Below, piece after piece: positions 43,990-55,972 of a stretch of DNA of 64,000 nucleotides. The stretch is from Clonostachys chloroleuca (Eukaryota > Ascomycota > Sordariomycetes > Hypocreales > Bionectriaceae). The stretch spans positions 4,154,001 to 4,218,000 of the forward strand of contig JBANAY010000001.1 in NCBI GenBank assembly GCA_037952775.1. The letters are read 5' to 3'. A program made the translations under genes and the position numbers. Each line of letters begins with the position of its first letter. The stretch's first letter is position 1. Under the pieces are notes generated by a model. It saw only the letters and a list, made by a program, of their open reading frames with translations. It was not told where the DNA came from and searched no databases.

Positions 43990-46158
43990 ATGTCCGAAGA
44001 CGTTACAGCATCCCAAAGTCTACCACCGACAGAGCCTTGGCAGGCACCCAGCGATCGGAGTCCGAGTGTTTATGCAGGCAAGCAACGAGCGCCTCGCTCA
44101 TGCGAACTGTGCCACCAGAGAAAAGTCAAATGCGACAAGAAAGATCCTTGCACGCCTTGTCGCAGAGCCGAGAAGCCATGTGTCTATCCGCGCCCCCGTC
44201 AGAGGGTTCGGCGGACTAAGCGATCCATTCACTGCGAAATGGCCACACGCATTGCCGATCTGGATAACAGATTGAACCAAGTCGTTCATGCCAGGGGGCT
44301 TGATGGACAATCCCCGTCCGCTGGTACGAACAAAGCTCAGTCGGCACCAGAATTGACTGTGGTCGTGCCTTCATCGATAGGCACCGCTTTGGCCGCTCGT
44401 AGTGTTGACACCGGCACAAGCACGCCATCAAGTGTTGACATTCTAGTCCAGAAGGGATCTACAAGTCATTATTTCAACGATGTTGTCCTCTCAAGGGTAC
44501 TGAACGAGAATGAACATGTTCAAACCGCTTTGACCAGCCCTCAAGCCAGTGCGCCAACCCAATCCGTATCCCCCTATAATGTGCTCGGCATTCTCTCGGT
44601 GCCGGATCTGTCAAGACCACCACACACCTACCACCCACCCAGTCATATCGCCTCACAGCTATGGGTCAGTTATCTCAACAATTTGGAGATATTTGCAGGG
44701 CAGAAACTGCTGCATATTCCAACAGACGAAGTCAAGGTATTCCAGACAATCAGAGATCCATCATTAGCAGCCTTGGAAGACCTAGCATTATGCTTCGCTA
44801 TCTATTTTGGCGCTTGCCTGTCTATGAGAGATCCAGATCAATATGCCATCTTAGGGGGGAGTAGGACGGAGGCTTTGCTGAGCTTTAAGACTGGACTTGA
44901 ACAAGCTCTTGCCCATGCCAACCTGCTCGACAGGCCTAGCCTCACTGGCTGTCAGGCCTTGGCTATTTACTTGGTATGTTGGTTTCAAATATGCTCTCTT
45001 ACAAGTCTGTTCTCGACTAACCGGTTCGTTTAGAGCGCACTCCGCATTCGCAACCGTAGCAAAGGGCTCTGGGTTGCAAATGGCCTCGCCATTCGACTTG
45101 CGCGTACCCTTGGTTTACACTGTGATGGAGAGCGCCTGGGTCTGTCCCCTTTCCAGTCTGAGCTACGCCGGCGTCTGTGGTGGCATCTTCTTGGCTTGGA
45201 GAGTCGAGCGGGAGAGGACTACGGGTTCCAAAGCGGATCGGAAGGGTATCGGCCAGGCAGCGTCGGTATTCCACTCAACATCGAAGACATAGATCTTGTC
45301 CCAGATATGAAGGATCTGCCACCTGCAAGAGAAGGTTGGACGGGGATGACACATTTCCTCATTCATATCCACCTAACTATAGCGACGTCAAAGCTCACAG
45401 CTCTTGCCACTTCGCACTCACCATCGGAAGATGAACGGGTCCAAGTTATGGACGAGGTCAAGAAGACCATCGAAGGATATATACAATGCTGCAACCCCGT
45501 GATCCCCCGACAGCGCCTTGCTCTGTTGGTCTCAACCTTGGTGGTTCGGAAAATCGATTTCTTGAGCCGGATACAATGGCAGCTATTACAATCAGCTGAT
45601 TTTGATGGGCCCTTTGGAAGCAGCGAGAATCTTCGGGAAGCTGAGGATATTCTGGAGGCATCTCACGCAATGGCGGACGACGAGATTATGGCACGACACT
45701 TGGCACCCAACAAGGCGTATCCTCAGTACAGCATAGCGTTGTACATTCTCTGGTATTTCTGTACCCACCCCGCTGAGTTTGACCATCAAAGAGCGTGGGA
45801 ACTTGTGAATCGGGTTTTAGAAGATGAAAGGGTCTCGGCAGCTGAAGGATTCGGAGCAAAGTTGACGGTGCTAGAAGCACTAGCAGCGAAGTGCAAAATT
45901 GTCTGGGAAGCCCGACAGGGATCCAACGAACCATCACTGACACATAATGGGCAAGCTCCTACGGTGACTCAAGATGAGTCGACGCGCCGGAGCCCCTATG
46001 GGAATGGGACAAATGGAGATTCTCAGTTTATGCTTCCTACACAGATTCTAGATTCTGCGTCTGGACCGATGCAATATCTAGAGTGGATGAGTTTGGTATC
46101 AGGATATCCCAACGCTGACCTTCACGAAGATGGTTATTGGGGTCTATCCGATCATTGA
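43990..46158 (+). CDS. Zn2Cys6 transcription factor, probable regulator of the adjacent ABC pump
   Basis: Exons 43990-44973 and 45034-46158 (60-bp intron gtatgt...gtttag with ctaac) encode 702 aa. Residues 38-64 form the Zn2Cys6 cluster C-x2-C-x6-C-x5-C-x2-C-x6-C, followed by a basic linker (RQRVRRTKR) and a short helical region. The middle homology region (fungal-specific TF domain) spans the splice, with LAIRLARTLGLHCDGERLGLSPFQSELRRRLWWHL. The C-terminus is acidic and Gly/Asn-rich and could activate transcription. The divergent arrangement with the PDR gene suggests a dedicated regulator (inference). Confidence 0.88.
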
Positions 46159-46778
46159 GGGATACATCTCATATTAAGTAGTAAACGCATGACCTCGTAC
46201 GATGTCTACAGCGATATGACTGAAGCTGAAGTGTATTGAGCGCCAAGCCAGTACGAGGAGGGTAGATCAGCATCAGTGGCTGAGGGCAACAACTTGATAC
46301 ACCATGCACATCGGCCCTCCGCGGAACCCGCCACAAGCAGCCTAGCCATACTTATAGAGTCGCGTTAATTGGAGCTGAAGAGGGGACTAGGCACCTTTGT
46401 GGCGGCATGATCGTGGCCAGCGGACCTTTTTAATCGCCGAAGCCGAAGCAAATCATCAAGATGTTGTCTCCTCTCCTCTCACTCTCGCGCTTCACGTGAT
46501 GGCCCCTGCATCACAGGCCCAGTCTCAACCACCTCGGGATACCGATGTCCGCTAGCTAAGATCTGCGCCGGATGTGACAAGCACCTTACTAATTCAATCA
46601 TGTCGGTCTTCGGAAAACTCGCATCTAGTCTAAGTCACGGAAGTCCGAGCGAGGGCGAGGTTTTCTAGAACGATGTAGTGGGCCATGCTCGCGTTTTATG
46701 AATGCATTCCAGGGTTCTTTGATGTCAATTTTGAGTTGGAAAATCTTGGAATGATGCAAAGCTACTTACCCTCATATG
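46159..46778. other. Intergenic, no supported gene
   Basis: 620 bases after the regulator. No open frame with protein character and no repeat recognised. Confidence 0.4.
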
Positions 46779-47246
46779 TCACCGCGTTATTTTTTTTTCT
46801 TCCCATGCGCGCGCGGTTCTGAAAGGGCTGGGAAACCATTCTGGAGCCTTGATAAGCTTCATGGTCTCACCCCAGTTTTGTATCCGTACACGACTTGCCG
46901 TGCAAAAATGTCGCGATATCTTCGTTGATGACGGAGTCATCCGTGATGTTGGCCTCCCGTGTTGGAGAGAACTGCTTGCCACCTCCGTAGATGACATCGC
47001 CTTTGCCAATATCGCCGGGAGCGCGGACGACGATGTAGTTGTTGCCGCTGTGCAGATCAGGATAGGAAGCGCTGCGGTGAAAGACGATGTTCTCCGAAGT
47101 GTCTGCCTTGGGGTGTACAGCTGTCGCCTGGCTCATGGTAGGAAGGAGGAAGTTGTGCTTGAGAAACCCGGGTGCAGCGCGCTGGTGGCCAAGACGACTT
47201 GTTTCAGTTTGATAGTGCCGCGATCTGTCTCAACACAGGCGCATGG
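46779..47246 (-). pseudogene. FAD-dependent oxidoreductase (DAO type) remnant
   Basis: Minus-strand pieces in shifting frames read VETDRGTIKLKQVVLATSA (the typical DAO segment before the second FAD contact), then NNYIVVRAPGD, VIYGGGKQF and ITDDSVINEDIATFL, matching the C-terminal half of glycine/D-amino-acid-oxidase-like proteins. A last piece in another frame (MKLIKAPEWFP...) adjoins. No start and no N-terminal Rossmann motif are present. It directly abuts the P450 reductase remnant, so the two are broken gene pieces brought together. Confidence 0.45.
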
Positions 47247-48881
47247 CTAGAGCAACACCTCCATCTCCTTTCCCATGGGGCACAGTTGGCTTATGACATC
47301 CATTACAGGCATCACATGCCAAAGGGTCAGCTTTCCGTCAAGTCCAGTCCGCGCAGCATCTATCCCATCTTTGTATAACTCTTCAGCTGGGACCCTACAC
47401 CCAAAAAAATCCAGGACGCAGGTGCTGCCAATGTCCTTTCCGTTATCGGCTCTCTCGACGAGATGCTGGGTGAAGTCCCGAAGGGGCGCAATGCCTGAGC
47501 CAGTGGCAACCATGATCAGGCCGTGAGGGCATGGATTGGGCTCGGGACTTTGACTTTCTTACGTGACAGTAAGCTCTTAAGGGAGCTTGTTCCCGGGTCA
47601 TGTCCTTCAAGCAGTGCGATGTCAAGCCGTGGACTACCTCGCCGGCACCGTCAAGGTCGAGAGTGTTCTCGCTCACGCTGATGGAACTCACGCTGATGGG
47701 AATTTGGTTTGGTCGACCTGAGAAGGCCGAGGCAATGGAGTAGTAGCAAGGCTTGAGGGCAGCCAGACGCTCAAGAACCAAGGCCAGCGGTATGCTCCAA
47801 GTTTCGTCAGAAGCGTGGCGTAAGAGTGAGGCGAGTGTTATTCTAGTGCTCGCACGAAAGGCCGTACACGATTACTGGTCACTTGATATGGAAAGAAGTG
47901 CACATATGGCTGATTCGGATGGGGCAAACTGAACGAGATTCAAGATGAGCTCCCGAGAAACGGATGCAGCGATCTCAATGTGGTGCTTAAAGAGTGCGTG
48001 TAACGATGGGCGCAGGACGAGTTCCAACGGCCCTTGGGGTCATTTACAGTGATCTCCAAGCGCCTCGTCAAGTCCACCTCAGACAGTCCTAGGGTGGTTG
48101 TGGGGGCTATGATTCCGGCATCTTTATTCTCTAGCCAGACTGCGATGTGGTCGCCAGTGTTGTATTTGAGCTCCAGAAGCTGCGAGATGTCAACAAGGCG
48201 TATCGGACAAAGCGTCGATTTTGCCCGGCCCTTGGTAAGCCCGGCGTCATCAGCAGGACACTTCATGGAGGTGTCCGTCGTAATCGTCTTAGTGGAAAGA
48301 ACAATAGACAAGGCGGGACTATATTGTCGAGTCTTTTCTTCCATGCCTAGCTTCTGTGTCGCCGTCTCAAACAGGGTCGTCGACCAGTCGAAAAAAGTCC
48401 TCCTTTTCCAGTCCTTTCGCACCGTCAGCGAGGGCCAGAGTAACAACGGACTTCGCCCCAAGTCTCTGAGGACGTTCAAAGCATTCTTTGCGAACTGGTT
48501 GTAACGTTGGCAATTGCTGTTTCCGAGTCCCAGGAGGATGAACTTCATGGCGCTGTTTCGAGAAGCGTCGGTCGATTGCAGCAGCAGGTTGATTTACCAC
48601 GCGCCTGGACCATGCCTGTCGGTGAGCCGAAGAAGATGATTATATATCTTCCCTTGATCACAAGTTATGAGTAGTTCCGGTGTACTTTTCACAGAGAGAT
48701 CACTCACACTCTCCTTCATCACCTGGGCAGCGTTTGTGTTGACGTTGGTGGTCGCTTTGCTCAATCCTGCTTGAGGACTTTCGGGCCACAGACGGTAGTA
48801 GGGATCCTTGGTAAAGAACTGAGCCTTCATAAATGAAATGATAAGGCTATTGCAATGCATGACACGAGAGAATCGTACCAT
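47247..48881 (-). pseudogene. NADPH-cytochrome P450 reductase, multiply broken
   Basis: Collinear fragments in several minus-strand frames follow the order of a P450 reductase. The N-terminal linker with KDPYYRLWPESP is at 48594-48881. The flavodoxin segment LLGLGNSNCQRYNQFAKN and the linker LKYNTGDHIAVWLENKD are at 47940-48548. The FAD-domain LERLAALKPCYYSIAS is at 47443-47781. The NADPH-domain MVATGSGIAPLRDFTQHLVERA with DFFGCR is at 47247-47513. The FMN-binding first loop and large parts between fragments are missing or scrambled by stops. A second, non-housekeeping reductase gene (often linked to metabolite clusters) is a plausible ancestor. Not functional as given. Confidence 0.6.
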
Positions 48882-50464
48882 TGTGCCTTTTCCCTAAAGA
48901 GCGTCCAGGTCGATGCCGCCAAGCGCTGGGAATCGTTGTTGAGGAGTTGCTGCGTCACAGGCTGCCATAGGCGTCGCAATCCACAAAAGAACAATGACGA
49001 CGAGACTCTCATGTTCACTCGGGAGATTCGAACGGTGAAGAACGATGTTCGATATATACTATAACTGCCGGCGATGACAGACGCCAACCAGCATGGCGCA
49101 GAACCAACATCTCCGCGCTGGACATTGTTGCCTGTTTCACTATGGTCACCGACAACGATCTGTTCCAGACCCAAGAAGCCGATTGCCAAATTGAGGGAGT
49201 TTTTCACAATCTAGATCAACATGAAGGTGAGCGGATAATGATACGGCAGCGTGGCGCCGTAACGATGAACCTACCACAAGGTGGAAATTCTTCCCAAAAT
49301 GAGGTACCCATGCAAGTGCAAGCAGCGGGCAGCAAGAACCCGTGAAGATTAGTTTGCCGGGAGGATGAAAGTGACCATGTGCATGCGGAGGAAACCCGCG
49401 GTGGAAACCCTCCACAGCTAACTTTAACTACGGCATCATGGCAGCAGTGGACCTTGACCAAGGAGCAATAACGGAGAAGCGATCAGGCCCAAACATAAAA
49501 ACATGCGTCATCGAGATGTATCGCCCAACAAAAAGGCAATTTCCTCCGATGCTCGATTCCAGCAGCTGTTCCTGGCGGAGAGAGCTGTGATCGCACTTCT
49601 CGAGCATAAACATCATGTCAATATTACACCAGCATAGGAATATAACCAATCTGCGAACACTGACTGTCACATACGACCATACCCATTCGAGAACACGCGA
49701 TCCCGTCCGCTCTCGCCTAGTTAAACGGATGAGGGGCCGATTAGTAGTTGGGTCGGTGACGACCAGCGAATACCGGCTGTTGTATGTTTTTTCTTGTTAA
49801 TTTTTTGGATTTTTTTGGCTCAAAGTTGAGGCCCTTTGAAGTAGACGACGACTCCTTTTGTCACGAAAGCCAGATACTGATCACGAATCCAAAACAAATT
49901 AGCAACTTCAAATAGTCCTTCATTATCAGCAAAACGAAATTTATATAATCAATACAACGTTTCTAAGAAAAATTAATCTAGCTCAAGGTATGTTGAAAAA
50001 ATTTACGCGTCGGGATCTGAGCGACAAGGGGTTGAGGCTCCTAGTTTAGTCACGTGGTGTGGGGTCACGTGTATCCCGCAGGACCACCCCGTCTCAAGGG
50101 AGCAAGATCCGACCCTCCCTACCTACGCCTGCACCGTGCATCATGCATGTCTAAGCTCAACCTCCATCTTTGTTCCTCCCACTCAGCAAGTGCAGCCAAT
50201 TGAACACCACATGGTGCGATCTGTGACGGCATTGGCGTTGCCAACCTCCTCACCCCGAACCGGAATACGGTCACTGTGACGATGTACAGATGAGTGGCAA
50301 GCTTTGGAGAAATGGACCGACAAATGTAATCCCCAAGGCATGAGATTCTAGCTCTCCTCTCTGAGCTTGCAGTCAGTTACAACCAAACCAATGATGACAC
50401 ATCCCAAAGCCATGAGAAGTACAGCCGGTTCGCCCTCAGCCCAAGTGCGTCGCTACCGGAGGTA
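48882..50464. other. Degenerate region without a recognisable gene
   Basis: Minus-strand open frames at 49146-49670 have partly protein-like segments (RYISMTHVFMFGPDRFSVIAPW; GFPPHAHGHFHPPGKLIFTG) in different frames, probably remnants of another gene that I cannot identify. Bases 49795-49990 are A/T-rich. Nothing is supported from 49990 to 50464. Confidence 0.35.
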
Positions 50465-51638
50465 TTAGCCTGCCCTTTGTTTCTTCTTCACCCGTCCATT
50501 TATACGCTCGCTTCGTCGAGTCCCAAACAGGGGTGCAGACTGGTCCCTGCCCAGGGCCTCAATTGAATCATTCAGCTGAACCATAATGGTTTCAAAAGGC
50601 TCTTGTGCATCAGACTTCCTGTGTTGACCTCTTTTCCGCTTCTGGGATGAGGTTGCTCCCGCTGTCGGTTTCAGGGACGGCCTGTTCTCCTTCTCGGGTG
50701 GGGTGTTCTTTTGTCGAGACGACATCCCCGGGCATGTCTGTTGCCCGCCCGGGTTTTCGGCCTGCCGCCTTGCCCGGGGCATGTTTGTCTTCCGTCAACA
50801 AGGCTGGCAGGCGACTCTCCTTCGGCTTGGCCTGGCTGTTTTTGGATCTGGCTGCGGGCTTAGATATCTTCGATGGACGCTGAGTCAAGCTGGTCGTATT
50901 GAAAGGGCGACCGCTCCTCTTGGTCGCTGATTTCTCGGCCTTGGTTGCAGTCTTACGTGCGCCTGGCTGGAGCTAAGCCTGACTGACCGCCTTGGGATAC
51001 CAACCTTTTCGCTTGGCTTGTGTCTTCTTTGGTAGAGCAACAGCCTCGGGTGTATTGGGTGGGGATCTGGCCAGTCTAGTCGCCTTTGGAGACCGTCCTC
51101 TTCTCTTAGGTTGGGCTTTCTTGGAGGGGGCAGTACCATTGGGTATATTTGATGGAGGCTGGGGCAGGGCGATGGTCTTGTGAGGCCGACCTCTTGGCTG
51201 AGCCTCGGGGTTCTTGTATGGGACCGTGGGCTGGGGTATATTCAACGAAGATTTGGCCAGTTCGGTGGTCTTGGAAAGGCGGCCTCTTCTCTTCGTCACA
51301 GGGGGCATCAATCTTGGTGGGGGACTTGGATTCGCCTGATGGAGGCTGCGACTTGTTGACCGTCTTCGGAGGCCGGTTGCTTGGCTTAGTCGACGATGTG
51401 TCGGTCTTGGTGCGAGGCATGTGCTCGCCGGACGGGGACTCGACGCGCTAATCGTTTGGAAAGGCAACTTCTCGTCGTGTAAGATGGGTTCTCGGTCTCG
51501 GTTGGACTTTTTGAGCGGCATTGCATCTGGTTCCTTTGCCGAAAATCGAGGGCTGCGTCGTGGTTGGGCGGGGGTTTCTGGTTCGGGAGCTTGGCTTTGA
51601 GGCATTTCTCGCGTAGGGCTCATTGTTTGCTGAAGCAC
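50465..51638 (-). pseudogene. AT-hook-like repeat protein, interrupted by TAG and a frame change
   Basis: From about 51638 the minus frame reads RRSPRFSAKEPD, then a Pro/Ser/Arg-rich part and three to four copies of a unit of about 28-31 aa with an AT-hook-like core (KRRGRLSKTT, QPRGRPHKTI, PKRRGRSPKAT, AKRKGWYPKAV). TAG at 50973-50975 follows a Gln-Ala pair; the same frame then continues open (LQPGARKTATK...KRSGRPFNTTS...) to 50610. The end of the protein is in another frame (QKRKRGQHRKSDAQEPFETIM...GTRRSERINGRVKKKQR) to 50465. The protein would be very basic, and nuclear DNA binding is inferred from the motif only. Upstream pieces (51706-52058) may be an earlier exon. Confidence 0.5.
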
Positions 51639-54128
51639 ATCAGATCCATCTGCGATTTGGGGATTTGGAGAGAAGGGGACAGGGGGGCTAGAGACTCACG
51701 AACGTCTATCTCAGCAGGTGCCAGCTCCATGGCATCATAATCAAGGTGACTGTTACCTTCTGCCACAACTCCATTGCAAGCAGGTCAGCTATGAGGCAGC
51801 CACTTCCAGGTAGCGTCTTAATGGCCTTACGAAAGACTCTCATGTCGCCATTTCCAGCTAAATGGTAGCTTGGATTCCGAGGAATCGGTTTGCAATCTTC
51901 GGTCGCCTCTGTTGTGCTATAGCTATGGGACTGATGAAACGGGTTTTCCCATCTAGAGCTCTCGGAAGTCGGAGACATCTCCTGTCCCGCTCAATTCGCT
52001 CAATGCCAAACACGGACCACGGCTGAGATGCGATGAAAGTAACTACCTTACTAGGCAACGTTTACTTAGCCAGGTGAGAAGGGGGCGGGGGGTTACCGGC
52101 ATTCTCCAAACCGAAGCTCTCGACGTGAAGGAAGAGCACTGGTGATAGGGTGTATTTTTGCCACGGAGGAGGAGAGGGATGTTGCTTTCGCGCCGCAAAC
52201 TCGCCGTGCTGCCACCCCTATCTCCAGCAATAAGTTGATGCAACCATGCCCGGAACGTACCAAATAGAATGATCCTTGGGGGAAGGGATGGCCGCCAGCG
52301 GTCCGTCGCCCTCAAAACGGCTGCAATCCGGGTTTGCGCGAAATCGTTCCAGAGCAGGAATGGCTTTGTAGCGGCCGGCAATCGCGAACATAGTGTCATA
52401 GTAGGCCATCGTGCCGGCAGCTTAGAGATGAACTGTAGTCCAAACGGTACGGCAAATTTCTTCTTGGGGTAGCGTTTCAGAACGAAGCGTACAGACGTAG
52501 GAGCCAAAAATAGAGAAAGTAGTAGCGATAACAGTCGTCAACATATAGGCGTGATGGCCCAGGAGGTTTCCTATGGAGATCACAATGTCTTCTATCATCT
52601 CTAAGTCACTTGGGGAGCCATTATTGCCGCTCCCCCATATGTCAAGCCGGACAGTCCAGATATCCCCCCGGGTGCCACACCAGGCTCTCCCTAACTGGAA
52701 TCTCCCCTCCCCCTCCCCTCCACAGGCTGCCTCACTCTGCTCCCTCCCATTGTATCTTCCTGGTCTTGTAGCAAGGGCCGGTCTAGTGTACAGACAGAAA
52801 GGGTACCGAGAGAACGAGCAAATGTACAATGCCGGAACCTACTGTCCAGGGACACCGTGACGATAGAAAAGACAATAGACAAGATGTACTTTTACCAATA
52901 GTAACACCTCAGTACTTGCTACCGCATGCTAGTACTAATTTCAGGGTGTATGCAGGGCCGGCCACAAAGTATCAAGGCACGCCGTGCCAACCAGTCCCGG
53001 TAACTTGACGAGAGGGGTGGGCTGCCTGCATACACTCCCACCGTCCCCCTTCCCGCCCCATCTGGTCCGCTGCTTGTTTAATTGATCGTAAGTCTATTGA
53101 TTCAGCCAAAGTTTCATAAATCTCTGCTTCCGCATCCGCCGTTCCGTGCTACACCGACTGGTGGAGGTCTCTTCAGGTTGGCAAGCATGATAGACGGCAG
53201 TCGCATTAGAATCCAGGTACACAATATTGCAGCCCTTGCCTCTCCGTGCTAGCATGAAGCGATCTGCCTTGCTGCAGCCTTTTCGTATCACCAACGTGGC
53301 GTTTGTGTGACAGTCACTGAGGGCCAGTAGATCTCCGCCAGTGGGGGGGTCATGGCCTGGATGCGGGATACCTGTTGCATCTTCAGAATAGCTAGCAGTT
53401 TTTTGGTATCCGCCACACAGCCTATGGAACGGCTGAAATGTCAGCTCAAATTTCCCCTTTATTTTATTCTCCTAGATGGGCTTGGTCATAGTGAGGTCGC
53501 TGGTACCCTTGCCAGATATGATGGGAGGGGAGGGCTTTCTTGCCGTTATTCCAGGCTGACAGCTTGATATATCAAAAACTGAGAGAAAAACTTAGCTGTA
53601 ATCGAATCTAGCTGGGAAAGCAATCCAAAATATGTTATATTGAAGACTTTTTGGAGATTACAGCATCATCAGAAGCACAAATCGTGAAGGCAATGGGAGC
53701 AAACGGCGATCGTGGAACTGGAAAATATTGTAGCCACTCCCTGAGGCTGGCGTGGCTGAAGCAGCGGGAGACATGTCACCTCCATTGGTGACCGGGGCGT
53801 CATTAGCATGCATTGCTTCTTGCAGCCGATACCCGTTCTTCATACTGACTAAACAGGGAACGTTAAAACCCAAATGCCGTCCATCTTCTTCCCCGTCGTC
53901 AATCTTCTTCTCCTTCAAGCAAACATCTATATCCTAAGCACCTCTACACTCAGCGTCGACAACTTCTTCTTCCATCTATTCATACCCCATCTTATCTCTC
54001 CATCTCCCTATACATTACAGCAAGCATACCTTCGTCCTCTTGACCCCCACCCGTCATTTTCTAGAGCCTTCAACTTGGCTTACGGGCCTTCAACTTGGCT
54101 TACGGTCACCATCAACCCCATTCCCAAG
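51639..54128. other. Mostly noncoding or degenerate; possible exon remnants
   Basis: Minus-strand frames at 51706-51978 (SYHLAGNGDMRVFRKAIKTLPGSG...) and at 52218-52829 (MIEDIVISIGNLLGHHAYMLTTV, a TAA, then MAYYDTMFAIAGRYKAIPALERF) look protein-like but match nothing I know. 52860-53650 holds nothing I recognise. 53880-54128 is a C/T-rich leader of the following FHA/kinase gene. Confidence 0.35.
54066..54105. repeat. Perfect 20-bp tandem duplication
   Basis: The unit gccttcaacttggcttacgg occurs twice in direct tandem in the leader, 24 bases before the presumed ATG of the FHA/kinase-like gene. Confidence 0.9.
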
Positions 54129-55972
54129 ATGGCAGCATCTAACGACCGGCGTTTGCCTGATGAACAGACTTTATTCCACTTAATCGCTCTGAATGAGCAA
54201 GCGGAAGCCGCTGTGAGTCACCCGGACAATTCTCGATTCATTACAAGATCACCTACATGCGGCCGGAGTGGATTAGAGGTAGGATATCACGTCCCCTCAA
54301 TATCGAGGGGGGGGTGATAACTAGTATGGGAAGGCGCGCAGATTTGATACTAAACCATGCCGAAGATGAAGACAAAAATCCCCCATTTGTTTCTGCGAGG
54401 CATGTGGATTTTGAACTACAAAGGCATTCTCGGGTGGTGATGCTCCGCGTTGTATCCACGGATGAAAGGTCTGTCTCAGTCACTCTACAAAGCTCCGAAG
54501 ATACGGACGTAGATGACATAGACATGAGCGGAGTTGAAGCCCCGGAGCGCCACACACGCAGCGAAGACTGGGGAGACTGCGTCCTTCTGTATAACCGATC
54601 TTACCTCATAACCATTTGTGATTACAAGTTCAATCTGGTCTGGGTCCGCAAGTCTTGCGGAGAACTGGAGGCTCTGGCGCTTCGAGGTTGGGAGATCTCC
54701 GATGCGAAAGCCAAAAAAACTCCCCGCACGCGAACGACCTACACCAAAAGATCCATTGTATTACATCCGCAACAGGCCGGTGGACAAACCAGAGTGCCCC
54801 ATACGCGAGACCGCTGACTCTCGGGAACTGAAGCATGAGAGCCACTTTGCAACCGTCCACAAGGCCCTTGACAACTCATATGGGAACAATATCATCGTCG
54901 TGACTGTAAAGCTGAGCAAATTTGGGGTGCAGAGGAAAGATGAGGTTCGAGCAGCCATCCATCGTGAGGTCACTTTCCTCAAAAACACAGACACGTTAGT
55001 TTTTCTTTATCTCCTACTCCCCAATCGGCAGACCACTCGCGGCTAACAATCAACAAACAGCAACATATAATTCCATGCTTGGGCTCGAAAAACTTCGAGA
55101 CAGAATGGCCAGTCTTCTACAACGACCTAGCGGACGGAGACATATCCCGCCTTCCTGAAATACAGAAAACCTTGTGGGAAGGCGCTCTTGGTGAAAGAAT
55201 GCTGCTCCAAATACTCGACGCGTTGGCCTTCCTTGCGAAGAACCATATGTGTCACGGCAGTATTTAGCCCGCAAAGATCCTCTACCACTACGACAATGAC
55301 GAGACACAGAACGAGACGGAGGTTGACAAGTATGTCTTCCAACTGTCACATTTCGGCATATCCAAATATGATGCGAAGCCACCCGCGCAGTTCCGAGCCC
55401 CGGAGCTCTGGGCCGACAATGAATCACCCACGACAAAGACGGCGACCCCGAAAACCGACGTGTGGTGCCTCCTTGCCGCATTTGCTGCCACGCATCTGAC
55501 GACCCAGCGCGACATCTCGCAGGTCAGTAGTTTGTCGGCCTTGCGCCAGGTGATGGCAAATGTTGGACAAATGTGGCCGCTTCTTAACCCCATGGCCACT
55601 GAAAACCCCACGGTACGAACATCGGCAAGTCAGATGATCCATTTTCTGTCCGGTCCTCAAGGCCCAGCTCAATCTCCAGGTGCCATGGGACCAACTCAAC
55701 CTCCGGGCGGCTCAGACCCAGCTCATTCTCCAGGTGCCCCGGGCCCAACTCCTCCACCGCTGGGAGCCGGAGGACCTGCTGACGACCCCGCGGATCCGGG
55801 TGGTCGGGAACTTGAGCCGTCCATCATTGAGGCGCTTCGTTACAACATGCGCGCTGAAACGGTCAGGCAACGGGCACTACAGATACGCGTCGATCCCCAC
55901 CGGCGAAACCAGAGACGCAATTCTCACTATCGGCCGGGCCAAAGACGCAATCGGGCAGGGCAGAGACGCTGA
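54129..55972 (+). pseudogene. FHA-domain / protein-kinase-like gene, multiply disrupted
   Basis: From ATG 54129 the frame reads a conserved N-terminus (LFHLIALNEQAEAAVSHPDN ... LEVGYHVP). It breaks at an eight-G run (54307-54314) and resumes as ITSMGRRADLILNH...VSARHVDFEL, an FHA-like segment. A seven-A run (54713-54719) changes frame again. A kinase-like region follows: IIVVTVKLSKFG, REVTFLKNTDT, an intron-like gap with a two-base discrepancy at 55063-55075, and ILDALAFLAKNHMCHGSI. TAG at 55265-55267 then replaces the residue before PAKILY. DFG is HFG, but APE (FRAPELW) and DVW are kept. A Pro/Gly-rich tail ends at 55972. HRD is HGS, so even the ancestor may have been a pseudokinase. It is nonfunctional as given. 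Confidence 0.6.
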
